A stretch of 20,221 nt of DNA, from NCBI GenBank assembly GCA_002319885.1, contig DCFT01000175.1:1-20221 (forward strand), read 5' to 3'. Position 1 is the first letter of the stretch. Every line of letters begins with the position of its first letter. Shown here piece after piece: positions 8,559 through 17,578 of the stretch. Source of the DNA: Bacteroidales bacterium UBA1797 (lineage in GTDB: Bacteria; Bacteroidota; Bacteroidia; Bacteroidales; VadinHA17). The notes below the pieces were generated by a model, which saw nothing but the letters and a program-made list of their open reading frames with translations, did not search any database and was not told the DNA's origin. A program made the position numbers and the translations under genes.

Positions 8559-9695
8559 TTAATTCCGCACTCTGATCCTGATCGCTCCGGGAACTTCATT
8601 TTCTGAGATAACTATTATATAACCGCCGCCACAACCGGAAGTAATGGCACCACGATAATCTGAAAAATATATTGTTTCCATTTCTTTCATAATATCATCA
8701 GGTACAGTAAGTGGCAATATTTTTTTCCAAGCTATAAGCGTATCGGATAGAGATTTGCCTAAACCAGCTATATCTCTTCTTAGAATGCTGTCCCAGCATC
8801 TGTCGCCCGCGTCTCCCAGTTCTTTGATAAAATGCTTTTCAAGATGCATCTCTTTTAAAGGATCATATCCCTCAGGCCTGGGCGTAAGAGGCACCAGATG
8901 AATAACATCCGTAAGCCAGTCACATATTCCCTTTTCGACAGAAGACTGGATGTAATCAGGCCAGTATTCACCGTTATAATGAAGCCTGTTCACACCAGGC
9001 ATAAGTAACCCCAGGTGGTCCTGCGAACCTGAAATATATTTAGTCCCGGGAGGATTCTCTGCACCAAACAGAATCTTTGCATTTTCCAGCGGATCCCCAT
9101 CTGGATACCTGTCTCCCCAGATCTTTATTCCAAAATCACGTGAACTGGTAGCAAGTCCAGATCTGTTATTAAAATCCATTGTAGGCCATATCTGGGCTAC
9201 AACTACTGAGCCCGGATGAATTTTTGAGACCCAGGGCTGGTCGATCCATCCTCCTGCCAGACATAACCTGTAAGGGAATCTCGCATCACTTTTTGTAGAG
9301 GAACTCGATCGAGGTGGTAATCCGGGCTCTGGAATCCTTTCGAGTACTATATACTGTATTCCCTGATTTTTACACAGTGCTTCTTTTTCCGGTGTATGTC
9401 CATCATCGTTTACAATGAATATATCGGGTTTTAACCTGATCAGATCAGGTTCAAAATCGAGCATCCCTGTTCCTGAAGCAAGAAAAGCATCGGAAACATA
9501 TCTGACTGATCTTACTATGAATAATCTTTCTTCTTCTGAAAATACCGGTTTCTTCCCTTTTAGAAGAAAGAGATTTTCATCTCTTCCAATACTTACATAC
9601 AAATCTCCAAAAGCTGCTGCTGTTTTAAAAAATGCAATATGCCCTCCATGAAGGAGGTCAAAGCACCCGCTTACCAAAACTTTTTTGCGTTTCAT
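8559..9695 (-). CDS. Nucleotidylyltransferase fused to a fucokinase-like GHMP kinase domain
   Basis: A 378-residue two-domain cytoplasmic protein. Residues 1-135 form a cytidylyltransferase-like fold: GCFDLLHGGH (10-19) contains the HxGH nucleotide site, and RSSSSTK (129-135) matches the second conserved motif. From about residue 138 the sequence changes to a GHMP-kinase-like domain: RLCLAGGWIDQP (143-154) resembles the first strand of L-fucokinases and heptose kinases (AGGWTDTP form), GSQDHLG (223-229) resembles their WQDQ motif, and SGCGGGY (353-359) resembles the C-terminal glycine motif. The central ATP loop (GLGSSS form) is recognisable only as GLATSSR (180-186), so kinase activity is uncertain. 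If active, it would phosphorylate a sugar and attach a nucleotide. It starts 12 bases after the epimerase stop, so the two are surely co-transcribed. It is not the known Fkp enzyme, which is far longer and has the opposite domain order. No gene name is justified. Confidence 0.8.
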   Translation of the reverse strand: MKRKKVLVSGCFDLLHGGHIAFFKTAAAFGDLYVSIGRDENLFLLKGKKPVFSEEERLFIVRSVRYVSDAFLASGTGMLDFEPDLIRLKPDIFIVNDDGHTPEKEALCKNQGIQYIVLERIPEPGLPPRSSSSTKSDARFPYRLCLAGGWIDQPWVSKIHPGSVVVAQIWPTMDFNNRSGLATSSRDFGIKIWGDRYPDGDPLENAKILFGAENPPGTKYISGSQDHLGLLMPGVNRLHYNGEYWPDYIQSSVEKGICDWLTDVIHLVPLTPRPEGYDPLKEMHLEKHFIKELGDAGDRCWDSILRRDIAGLGKSLSDTLIAWKKILPLTVPDDIMKEMETIYFSDYRGAITSGCGGGYIIVISENEVPGAIRIRVRN

Positions 9696-9707
9696 CTGAC
9701 GCGAAAC

Positions 9708-10709
9708 TTATTTATTGAACCGGTTGGTTCCTTTTTTCCTTCTGCTTTCTTCTACGACCTGTTCACTTATCCAGTTATATGTTTTTATGAGCCCGGTCTT
9801 CAAAGAAATTGATGGTTCCCATCCGAGATATTTTCTAATAAGACTGTTTTCTGAATTACGCCCTCTTACACCTTTAGGAGCTTTAAGATCATATGTCCGT
9901 TTAAGTTTATAGCCAGCTATATCTTCAACCATGTCGACAAGCTGGTTAATTGAAACCATCTCGCTGCTTCCAAGATTTAGCGGCTCTTCAATATCACTGT
10001 ACATAATATCCTGAATCCCTTTAATACAATCTTCTATGTACATGAAGCTCCTTGTCTGAAGACCATCTCCCCAGATCACTATCTCCTTCTTTCCGGTAAT
10101 ACCTGCTTCAATGACCTTCCTGCAGATCGCTGCCGGCGCTTTTTCCCTGCCTCCGTCAAATGTGCCATAAGGCCCATAAACGTTATGGAACCTGGCAACT
10201 CTTGTTGTAAGACCAAAGTCTTCCCTGAAATGACGACACATACGCTCACTGAACAGCTTTTCCCATCCATAGCCATCTTCAGCAAGCGCCGGATAAGCAT
10301 CTGATTCTCTTAGCCCTGGATTATGCGGATCAGTTTGTTTGTCACCATTGTAAACACATGCTGAAGATGCATAAAAAAACCTGTCAATTCCACAGTCACG
10401 TGCTGCTAAAAGAAGGTGAGTATTAATAAGAACACTGATCATACAGGCTGCCTTATTATTTTCAATAAAACCCATACCTCCCATATCTGCAGCCAGATTA
10501 AAAATCTCATTATAACCGTTTACAGCCTGATAGCAATTTTCTCTCAGACGCAAATCCAGTACCAGGTTATCCGCATCATCCGAAACCTGGTACCATTCAT
10601 TCAAAGGTTTCAAATCAACAGCTCTTACAATGTGACCTTTTTTAACCAGTTCTTTTACCAGATGCCCGCCAATGAAACCTCCTGCACCTGCTACAACAAT
10701 CTTTTTCAT
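9708..10709 (-). CDS. GDP-mannose 3,5-epimerase homologue (NAD-dependent epimerase/dehydratase family)
   Basis: A 333-residue short-chain dehydrogenase-type sugar-nucleotide epimerase. The NAD site is GAGGFIGGH (8-16). NLAADMGGMGF (71-81), SSACVY (115-120), YGWEK (147-151), FHNVYGPYGT (174-183) and GGREKAPAA (186-194) closely match plant GDP-mannose 3,5-epimerase. C118, Y147, K151 and K190 all fall exactly 27 positions before the plant residues C145, Y174, K178 and K217 that I recall as catalytic, so the active site looks intact. The family converts GDP-D-mannose to GDP-L-galactose and GDP-L-gulose. It is cytoplasmic, is followed after 12 bases by the nucleotidylyltransferase-kinase fusion, and lies 169 bases downstream of the GH31 gene, so it may have its own promoter or be read through from upstream. 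A GDP-mannose or other NDP-hexose substrate is inferred from similarity; use in cell-surface polysaccharide synthesis is an alternative role. Confidence 0.85.
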   Translation of the reverse strand: MKKIVVAGAGGFIGGHLVKELVKKGHIVRAVDLKPLNEWYQVSDDADNLVLDLRLRENCYQAVNGYNEIFNLAADMGGMGFIENNKAACMISVLINTHLLLAARDCGIDRFFYASSACVYNGDKQTDPHNPGLRESDAYPALAEDGYGWEKLFSERMCRHFREDFGLTTRVARFHNVYGPYGTFDGGREKAPAAICRKVIEAGITGKKEIVIWGDGLQTRSFMYIEDCIKGIQDIMYSDIEEPLNLGSSEMVSINQLVDMVEDIAGYKLKRTYDLKAPKGVRGRNSENSLIRKYLGWEPSISLKTGLIKTYNWISEQVVEESRRKKGTNRFNK

Positions 10710-10843
10710 AGATATAAATGTTAAAATTTTACTTACACGGTAACTTTCGCGATTACTTTAAAACATAAATGTAATATTATTCTTCCTGCAATGATTGCAA
10801 AAAGGATAATATTTTATAAAAATGTTCCTCTTATTTTGAACTT

Positions 10844-10865
10844 AAGCATATGCTTTTATAAAGCA
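10844..10865. repeat. Two overlapping palindromes downstream of GH31
   Basis: AAGCATATGCTT (10844-10855) is a perfect 12-bp palindrome. It overlaps TGCTTT/AAAGCA (10851-10856 and 10860-10865), a perfect 6-bp inverted repeat with a three-base spacer. They lie 14-35 bases beyond the GH31 stop codon. They could be a weak terminator with alternative folds, or a protein-binding site upstream of the epimerase. The sequence is very AT-rich, so chance is possible. A separate TGCAAT/ATTGCA inverted repeat lies at 10787-10799. Confidence 0.3.
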
Positions 10866-10878
10866 GTTAGGAAAGAGT

Positions 10879-13272
10879 TTATTTCTTAACTTTAATTTCT
10901 TTCCCCTTATAGTCAACTGTAACAGCATTTTTCGCAGGCTCAATTCCAATTCCGTTTTTACTGTTTACCCAAACTATTCTGAAGGTCCGGTCCTTTAGCA
11001 TTCCTGGAAAATCACCCTTCCTGTCCCCTATTGTCAATGTTTGTCCGGCTTCATCCCAGTTAATGGCAAACGTCGCATATTTGCCTGTTTCATAATTATA
11101 GGTATCATTTTCATCTTCGTATAGAAGGAATGATGTACTGGCTCCTGTATAAACACGTATTTCAAGCGGGTCAGCAGCTTTTTCAGTTGCATACTGAAGG
11201 TAAGGCCCCATTGGAACGATTGAACCTGCCCGTATATAAAGTGGAAGCGTTTCAATAGGTGCAACTGCATCAATAGTTTGTCCACCAGGAATCATCCTGC
11301 CAGTCCAGAAATCGTACCAGTTGGCCTTTTCTGGAAGATATACTTTTCTCGATTTCTTTAAACTTTTATTGCCCGGAAGACTGTATAATCTTTCAGTTAC
11401 GGGATTTACCAGAAATGCAGGACCAAACATGTACTGATCTGGTATTGATTTAACAGCAGGATCTTCCGGAAAATCAAATGCAAGCGATCTCATTATAGTG
11501 TAACCTTCGCTGGTTACCTTCCACCCCAGGGAATAGATATAAGGTAAAAGCCTGTAGCGCAGATTATCATACTTCAAAAGGATAGATTTCGTTGAAGCAT
11601 CCCAGTTATCCGAGAAAAGTGCCCTTTCGCCTTTCCCGTGGATTCTGAATATGGGGCTGAAAGCTCCGAACTGAAACCATCGGGTAAACAACTCGCGGTT
11701 TGCCGGAGATGACCAATCGGGTGCCTGCCAGTGAAAATGGTAACCACCAATGTCGGAAGTCCAGTAAGGTATGCCCGATGCGCAGGCATTAATTCCCTGG
11801 GGCACCTGGTTCCGGAATGCGTTCCAGGTGCAGGTTATATCTGACGACCATAATGTTGCCGCATTCCGTTGCTGTCCTGCAAATGCCTGACGTATAAGAA
11901 AAAAGGCTCTTTTCCCCTGAATATCCCTTCTCCAGTTTTTATACAAACCGGTGGCATGCATTAAAGAATAGGTATTCATATAATCTATACCCCTACCAAT
12001 AGCAAAATTGCTTTTTCTTCGTGCATCAATATCACCTCCGTTATCGGGTTCGCACTGATCTATCCACCAGGCATCCCAACCGTAGCGACCGACAAGACTG
12101 TCATTGGCCTGCTTCCAGTATAATTCCCTGGCCTGCGGACTGTGAGCATCATAATAGCTATCCATTAAATGTGTCATAACATTATCCCATAAGATGTCAG
12201 TCAATCCTCCTGAATGTGCCATCTGGTCATAGGTATTTGTCCCTTTTGAGAAAACGGGCCAGATGGAAATCATTGCGTGAATGTTTGCTCTATGAAGTTC
12301 ATCTACCATAGCCTTTGGATCGGGATACCTTGCCGGCCACATCACATGCGATCCGATCACATTGGGTTCCCAGTAAAACCAATCCTGAACAATACAGTCG
12401 ACAGGAATTTTATTATCACGGTATTTATCTTTTACCGACAAAATTTCTGCCTGGCTTTTATACCTGTCCTGCGACTGGAAAAGGCCGAAAGACCATTTCG
12501 GAAACATGGGCGCAGTTCCTGTCGCTTCGCGGTAAGAAGCTATGATAGAATCGAAGCCGGGGCCATATATGAAATAATAGTCGGTCATATTGCCGCTTTC
12601 CGACACATACCTGAATTTTGTATTTCCGTCCTCAGCACCATAGAAATTTGAGGCGGAGTAGTTATCCCACATGAGTCCGTAACCTTTTGTGGAAAGAAGT
12701 ACCGGAACTGCACCTGTCATATATTTGATAGTCATATCCTGATTCCTGCCTTTGTAATTTATTGAAAGTGAATCTTCAGGATGGCATCCGAGACCATAAA
12801 GCGATTCATCTGCAGGAGATACAAATTGAGTTGAGCAGCTATAAGTTGGTATTCCGGCAATTGTAACAGATACCATCGATTTGCCATCCGATCCATTCTC
12901 GCTGAGTATGATATTCCCTTTCAAATCGGTAAATCTGACAGAGTTATTCTCTTTGTTTACAATTACTACGACCTTGGAAGTTGTAAGTACAATTTCTCCT
13001 GTATTCTCAGTTATGGTGAAACCGGGTGTGTCTTTCCACTCGTTGGTTATAACCAGTGAAGGTTTGTCAAGGAATATTGGAAGGACTGTATATTTCACTT
13101 CAATAATATTTTCAGTGCATATTTTCACCTTCATCAGACCTTTCTCAAGGTTGCAAATAATCCCATCCTTGTCTTTAGTAAACGATACTACTTTTGCCTG
13201 GGTCGCAACTGACATAAATGCCAATGCCAGTACAGACAGGACTTGTTTAATTAAGAATGTTGTTGTTTTCAT
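10879..13272 (-). CDS. GH31 alpha-glycosidase, probable alpha-xylosidase (secreted)
   Basis: A 797-residue family 31 enzyme with a signal peptide (about 1-26). The order is an N-terminal beta-sandwich (about 27-240), a barrel from about 255 to 590, and two C-terminal beta domains. The barrel opens with PKWSFGLFQSQDRYKSQ (258-274) and has IVQDWFYW (294-301), a form typical of alpha-xylosidases that act on xyloglucan oligosaccharides. D405 in WWIDQCEPD is the expected nucleophile and D478 in LWSSDITCTW the expected acid/base. It lacks the PA14 insertion seen in some xyloglucan alpha-xylosidases, which are longer. It would remove terminal alpha-1,6-xylose, probably in the periplasm. It starts 43 bases after GH95 ends, so the two share a transcript. 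Alpha-glucosidase or another GH31 specificity remains possible. Confidence 0.88.
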   Translation of the reverse strand: MKTTTFLIKQVLSVLALAFMSVATQAKVVSFTKDKDGIICNLEKGLMKVKICTENIIEVKYTVLPIFLDKPSLVITNEWKDTPGFTITENTGEIVLTTSKVVVIVNKENNSVRFTDLKGNIILSENGSDGKSMVSVTIAGIPTYSCSTQFVSPADESLYGLGCHPEDSLSINYKGRNQDMTIKYMTGAVPVLLSTKGYGLMWDNYSASNFYGAEDGNTKFRYVSESGNMTDYYFIYGPGFDSIIASYREATGTAPMFPKWSFGLFQSQDRYKSQAEILSVKDKYRDNKIPVDCIVQDWFYWEPNVIGSHVMWPARYPDPKAMVDELHRANIHAMISIWPVFSKGTNTYDQMAHSGGLTDILWDNVMTHLMDSYYDAHSPQARELYWKQANDSLVGRYGWDAWWIDQCEPDNGGDIDARRKSNFAIGRGIDYMNTYSLMHATGLYKNWRRDIQGKRAFFLIRQAFAGQQRNAATLWSSDITCTWNAFRNQVPQGINACASGIPYWTSDIGGYHFHWQAPDWSSPANRELFTRWFQFGAFSPIFRIHGKGERALFSDNWDASTKSILLKYDNLRYRLLPYIYSLGWKVTSEGYTIMRSLAFDFPEDPAVKSIPDQYMFGPAFLVNPVTERLYSLPGNKSLKKSRKVYLPEKANWYDFWTGRMIPGGQTIDAVAPIETLPLYIRAGSIVPMGPYLQYATEKAADPLEIRVYTGASTSFLLYEDENDTYNYETGKYATFAINWDEAGQTLTIGDRKGDFPGMLKDRTFRIVWVNSKNGIGIEPAKNAVTVDYKGKEIKVKK

Positions 13273-13315
13273 CGTTAAGTTTTAATTTTCAGATGTTAAA
13301 AGAAATATACACCTG

Positions 13316-15727
13316 TCATTTCATTATATTTTGCCAGTTTATTTTCATTTTCTGTCCTTTTTTAAGAAAAACTTCCTTTTGACTGCCGTTATAAATCAGT
13401 GTTGTTTTTCCATCAGCTTTTGCATATATGACAAGATTTTTCAATGTTTTATGTTGCCAATTCATCGAAATTTCGAAACCACCCCTGGCACAAATACCCT
13501 TTACAGAACCGTTTTCCCAGGCATCGGGAAGAGCTGGCAACAAGTGAATTTCATTTTCTGATGACCGGAGTAGCATTTCAACCACTGCAGCTGAGCCGCC
13601 AAAATTACCATCTATCTGGAATGGCGGATGGGCATCCAATAAATTAGGGTATGTGCCTCCACCAGTAGAGTAAACCGGATCTCCACCCTTAGGTTCTACG
13701 TACTTCAGCAATTCACGATACATTTTATAGGCATGGTTTCCATCGCACAACCGCGCCCATAAGTTGATACGCCATCCTTTTGACCACCCTGTAGTTTCAT
13801 CACCTTTTATTTCCAGAGTCTTACGACAGGCATTTGCCAGTTCAGGTGTCCGTACCGGGTCAATGGAATGCCCGGGAAAAAGACCGAAGAGATGTGACTG
13901 ATGACGATGATGAGGGTCTTCATCTTCCCAATCATAATACCATTCCTGCAGATTTCCCTTTTTACCAATCTGGTAAGGGTGCAAACGGGCCAATGCATTT
14001 TCAAGCTTTTTTCGGAAATCTGTATCAGTATTCAAAAGCCTGGATGCTTCAATTGTCCGGGTAAAACATTCCCTGATCATCGCTAAATCAGCCGTACCAC
14101 CGTACAATGTTGCACCATGGTATCCACTATCAGATATATATTTATTTTCGGGTGAAGTTGATGGCGAAGTGATTAATTTTCCTACACTGTCTTCTACAAG
14201 CCAATCGAGGCAGAACTGAGCCGCGCCCTTCATCAGGGGATAGCCGCTGTCTTTCAGGAAATCAACATCTTTTGTGAAAATATAGTGCTCCCATAAATCT
14301 GTACTCAGCCAGGTTCCCCCCATATTCCAGTTGGCCCAGACGGGTTCTCCTGATCCAAAATTACCAACAGGGTTGCTCATGGCCCAGATATCGGAATTGT
14401 GACATAGTACCCATCCTTTGCAGCCAAAGAAGGTTTGAGCTGTTATAGCACCTGTTACAGATACATTTTTGATAAAAGTCAGCAATGGTAAATGCATTTC
14501 TGAAAGGTTTGCATTTTCAGCCAGCCAATAGTTTTCTTCAAGATTAATGTTTGTTGTATAATTACTGCTCCATGGCGGACGAAGAAACGGGTTCCATATT
14601 CCCTGTAAATTGGCTGGAACTTCAGGTGTTCGTGAACTACTGATAAGCAAATATCTACCATACTGGAAATAAAGTATTTCCAGATTTTTATCCTCTTTGC
14701 CTTCTGAATAACGCTTAAGCCTTTCATTGGTAGGCAGATCGGGAGCTCCGGTTTTTCCAAGGCTCAATCTGACACGGTTGAAATATTTCTGATAATCGGC
14801 TACATGCATTTTTTTCAATTCATTAAACGATTTCGGAAATGCTTTTTCCAGTTGACCGTTAGCAAGGTTTTCATCACCAGCCCCTTCGGTGACCGGATCT
14901 TTATCAAACCCATTGAAGCTGGTGGCTATCGAAACATATATCAATGCTTCGGTAGCACCTTCAACTCCGAGTGTGCTATCAGAAGTAACAATTTTGCCTT
15001 TGCTGCTTTTAATTTTTATGAGTGAAGTAAAACGAGTTCCTTTCTTCCCATCAAAAACCACGGCATCCGGAATATCTCCCAAATAATTTGGTGCATCATG
15101 GACAGGTGCATATCCCCTTGCTTTTAGAACAGAATTTTCGATTGAAATATTGTATTTCAAAGGGCTTTCAAACCGGATATTAAAATTCAAAGCACCTCTT
15201 TTCGAGCTTGTGAGTTTGATAATCATAACCTTATCGGGGTAAGAAACAAAGTATTCGCGTGTGTAAGTAACTCTGTCAATTTCGTATTTTACTCTTGAAA
15301 TGGCATTTTCAATATTCAACTCACGATAATAATTGCGGGCATTGCCGTTATTCATAAAATCAATTAATAAAGTACCCAGAGGACAATATGATTCAGAGTA
15401 CTTACCCTGGAGCCTGTGCTGTAACTGATCGGCTAGTCTGTAATCACCATTTTTTAATGCTTCCCTTACAGCAGGCAGGTTTTTATATGCCTCGGCGTTC
15501 ATATTTGCATCGACCGGACCACCCGACCATAATGTTGCATCGTTCAGGTAAATTTTGTCAGTACGGATGTCTCCAAATACTGATGCACCCATCTTGCCAT
15601 TTCCCATTACCAGACTTTCCTCAAATAAACTGGCAGGTTGATTGTACCATAAAGTATTGACAGACTGTGCGAATGCTCCAATTCCCACAAACATTACCAA
15701 AATGCTTATTAAAATAACTTTCTTCAT
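13316..15727 (-). CDS. GH95 alpha-L-fucosidase or alpha-L-galactosidase (secreted)
   Basis: An 803-residue inverting glycoside hydrolase of family 95 with a signal peptide (about 1-20). The N-terminal beta domain starts LWYNQPASLFEESLVMGNGKMG and continues with LNDATLWSGGP (61-71). The catalytic alpha/alpha barrel contains TNIN (392-395), with N393 and N395 matching the two base-assisting asparagines of the Bifidobacterium enzyme AfcA; E527 in SPSTSPENK matches its acid, and D706 in FQIDGNFGG its base. The family cleaves alpha-1,2-linked L-fucose; some Bacteroides members prefer L-galactose, and I cannot tell which applies here. The length is normal. It lies 81 bases after the GH-A glycosidase and 43 bases before GH31, consistent with one operon. 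With GH29 it gives the locus two different fucosidase mechanisms. Confidence 0.93.
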   Translation of the reverse strand: MKKVILISILVMFVGIGAFAQSVNTLWYNQPASLFEESLVMGNGKMGASVFGDIRTDKIYLNDATLWSGGPVDANMNAEAYKNLPAVREALKNGDYRLADQLQHRLQGKYSESYCPLGTLLIDFMNNGNARNYYRELNIENAISRVKYEIDRVTYTREYFVSYPDKVMIIKLTSSKRGALNFNIRFESPLKYNISIENSVLKARGYAPVHDAPNYLGDIPDAVVFDGKKGTRFTSLIKIKSSKGKIVTSDSTLGVEGATEALIYVSIATSFNGFDKDPVTEGAGDENLANGQLEKAFPKSFNELKKMHVADYQKYFNRVRLSLGKTGAPDLPTNERLKRYSEGKEDKNLEILYFQYGRYLLISSSRTPEVPANLQGIWNPFLRPPWSSNYTTNINLEENYWLAENANLSEMHLPLLTFIKNVSVTGAITAQTFFGCKGWVLCHNSDIWAMSNPVGNFGSGEPVWANWNMGGTWLSTDLWEHYIFTKDVDFLKDSGYPLMKGAAQFCLDWLVEDSVGKLITSPSTSPENKYISDSGYHGATLYGGTADLAMIRECFTRTIEASRLLNTDTDFRKKLENALARLHPYQIGKKGNLQEWYYDWEDEDPHHRHQSHLFGLFPGHSIDPVRTPELANACRKTLEIKGDETTGWSKGWRINLWARLCDGNHAYKMYRELLKYVEPKGGDPVYSTGGGTYPNLLDAHPPFQIDGNFGGSAAVVEMLLRSSENEIHLLPALPDAWENGSVKGICARGGFEISMNWQHKTLKNLVIYAKADGKTTLIYNGSQKEVFLKKGQKMKINWQNIMK

Positions 15728-15808
15728 TTCACCTAATTTTATATACTATCAACCGGTTATTCAATACATAAAAAATCAAATCATATCACCTTCTGGTCCG
15801 TTTAAAAG

Positions 15809-17560
15809 TTATTTTGAATCGACCATTACAAAAACAGCGCTCCAGGCAGGAACAGTAAGTTTTATCCCTTTGGAAGTCAGTGCTGATCTTGCCTTTATGT
15901 TTTCATAATCAGGAGGGCCTCCGGCAATTGTACCTGGCCCGGTTCCGTTGACAAACACTTTTCCTGAGAACTCGCCATTGTCATTGCTCCCTTCCATTGT
16001 ATACCAGTAAAAACGACTGCCCATCCTGAAATTTTTAAACTTAACCTGAACATTCTGTGCAGTTGCAGATATATTTAGCAGAGCAACACTTCCCTGCCCT
16101 GAAGAGTATGTCGAAGCGTATGCTTTCAGGTAGTTGTTTCCATTTACTGAAGCGTTAACCAACCTGTCACCAATACATTTCTGGAAAAAATACATATAGT
16201 AGAATGATGGCCTGGGGCTCCAGCGCGTTACTCCTGGTTCATCTCCTGCACTGAAGAGACCATGATCATTTCCATTGTTCCATCCATTGTACAGGTCCCA
16301 TCTGGCAGTAAGTCCAAATCCATTTTTCAGCGCTTCGGCCTGGACTATTACAGCAAATGTTCCGCTGGTGTTCGAAACCTGCTGCTTCGAATCCTGGGCC
16401 CACATATTCCATTCCGATAAAATAATTGGTTTTACACTAACGCTATTTCGAACAAATTCACTTTTCATAAAAGAGATCATCTGACCAGGAACAGTCAAAG
16501 CTGAATTCAAAACAGTACTTGCATCTGAGTTTTCACCATAAGGAGTGATATAATTATGACCTATATAAAAATCGGGTACATCGTCAGCTTCCGGAATCAT
16601 TGTTGAGTTCCAGGTTTGAGTAGTTGTTGTCTGCCACGATTGAGAAGATGATTCATACATCACAGCACCAACATAGATAGTCTTCCCGATTTGAGAAGCC
16701 GCCTTTTTCATAGAATCGGCAAATACCTTGAAATGCTTCGCATAAAGGTCACCTGTAATGTACTCTGGTTGTCCGTCTTTATTGGCATCCACATCAATAC
16801 GATAACCCCACTCCCAATCGCCATAATTTTCATTACCAACTTCCCAGTACTTTGTCCTTCCATTGTCGTAACGTACCCAATCGGCCGCCAGATGAGCAGC
16901 TGAAGCAACCGGATCAACACCGGTTCCATACCTTGCGTAACCATAATTAACAGTAATCAGACCTTCGCTGGTACTCTGTTGCAGCACAGCATAATAATCA
17001 TCAACTGTGGCTTCCCAATTATAAGCTGATTTGCCATAAGTATACAGATAGGTAGTCTGGTATGTACCATCAGCCTTCCGAAGTCGTGTTGGTGCATCAG
17101 AAGGAGGTTGATCTATATTACAATTCCAGAAAAAAGCATCACTCCCGCTCCCTGCCGGAAAACGAATCACATTAGGCTTAAGATTCTTAAGATGATTGAT
17201 AAACACAGGTTCATTATACATCTGTGACATCCAGTTGTTAGCATTATGCCCAAAGATCGTTAACGGTATTTTTGTGATAACATTTGCTGCATCTACTGTC
17301 ACTAATGTCTCCGGACTGGAGGCTACGTCAGCTTCAGTGTACTGAGGCTCTACATAAGTTTTTGGTTGCCAGTCGTCCAAAAAGAATCCCATCGTAGAAG
17401 AAACCGCAGGATCAACCGGATCTATAAATGTAGAATCATTTGCAGAGTCATCATCATTCGAAGATAAGTCATTCTTTTTCGAACAGGAAGAAATTATCAG
17501 AATTGTAATAACTAAAATTGCGAGTGAAAAGAAATGTTTCTGAAATCGAAAAATATTCAT
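15809..17560 (-). CDS. Clan GH-A glycoside hydrolase lipoprotein, GH51-like
   Basis: A 583-residue predicted lipoprotein: the lipobox LIISSC ends at C26 and is followed by a Ser/Asp/Asn-rich tether (27-55), which suggests anchoring to the outer membrane, possibly surface-exposed. The barrel starts near residue 90. KYWEVGNENYGDWEWGY (237-253) puts E244 at the acid/base position, and IILSEWN (379-385) puts E383 at the nucleophile, the standard spacing of the GH-A clan. A C-terminal beta domain runs from about 440. The NEN plus SEWN pattern is closest in my memory to GH51-type enzymes and related alpha-L-arabinofuranosidases, but I cannot fix the family. An endo-acting role cannot be excluded; it would be the only endo candidate in the window. 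It begins 18 bases after the esterase gene ends, so they share a transcript. Confidence 0.8.
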   Translation of the reverse strand: MNIFRFQKHFFSLAILVITILIISSCSKKNDLSSNDDDSANDSTFIDPVDPAVSSTMGFFLDDWQPKTYVEPQYTEADVASSPETLVTVDAANVITKIPLTIFGHNANNWMSQMYNEPVFINHLKNLKPNVIRFPAGSGSDAFFWNCNIDQPPSDAPTRLRKADGTYQTTYLYTYGKSAYNWEATVDDYYAVLQQSTSEGLITVNYGYARYGTGVDPVASAAHLAADWVRYDNGRTKYWEVGNENYGDWEWGYRIDVDANKDGQPEYITGDLYAKHFKVFADSMKKAASQIGKTIYVGAVMYESSSQSWQTTTTQTWNSTMIPEADDVPDFYIGHNYITPYGENSDASTVLNSALTVPGQMISFMKSEFVRNSVSVKPIILSEWNMWAQDSKQQVSNTSGTFAVIVQAEALKNGFGLTARWDLYNGWNNGNDHGLFSAGDEPGVTRWSPRPSFYYMYFFQKCIGDRLVNASVNGNNYLKAYASTYSSGQGSVALLNISATAQNVQVKFKNFRMGSRFYWYTMEGSNDNGEFSGKVFVNGTGPGTIAGGPPDYENIKARSALTSKGIKLTVPAWSAVFVMVDSK

Positions 17561-17578
17561 AATAAATGATTTATATTT

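Noticed and set aside
15751..15758. AACCGGTT between the GH-A and GH95 genes as a LacI operator; the same 8-mer occurs at 9718-9725.
   Set aside because: The second copy lies in coding sequence, the flanks do not extend the symmetry, and two copies of an 8-mer in 20 kb is weak evidence.
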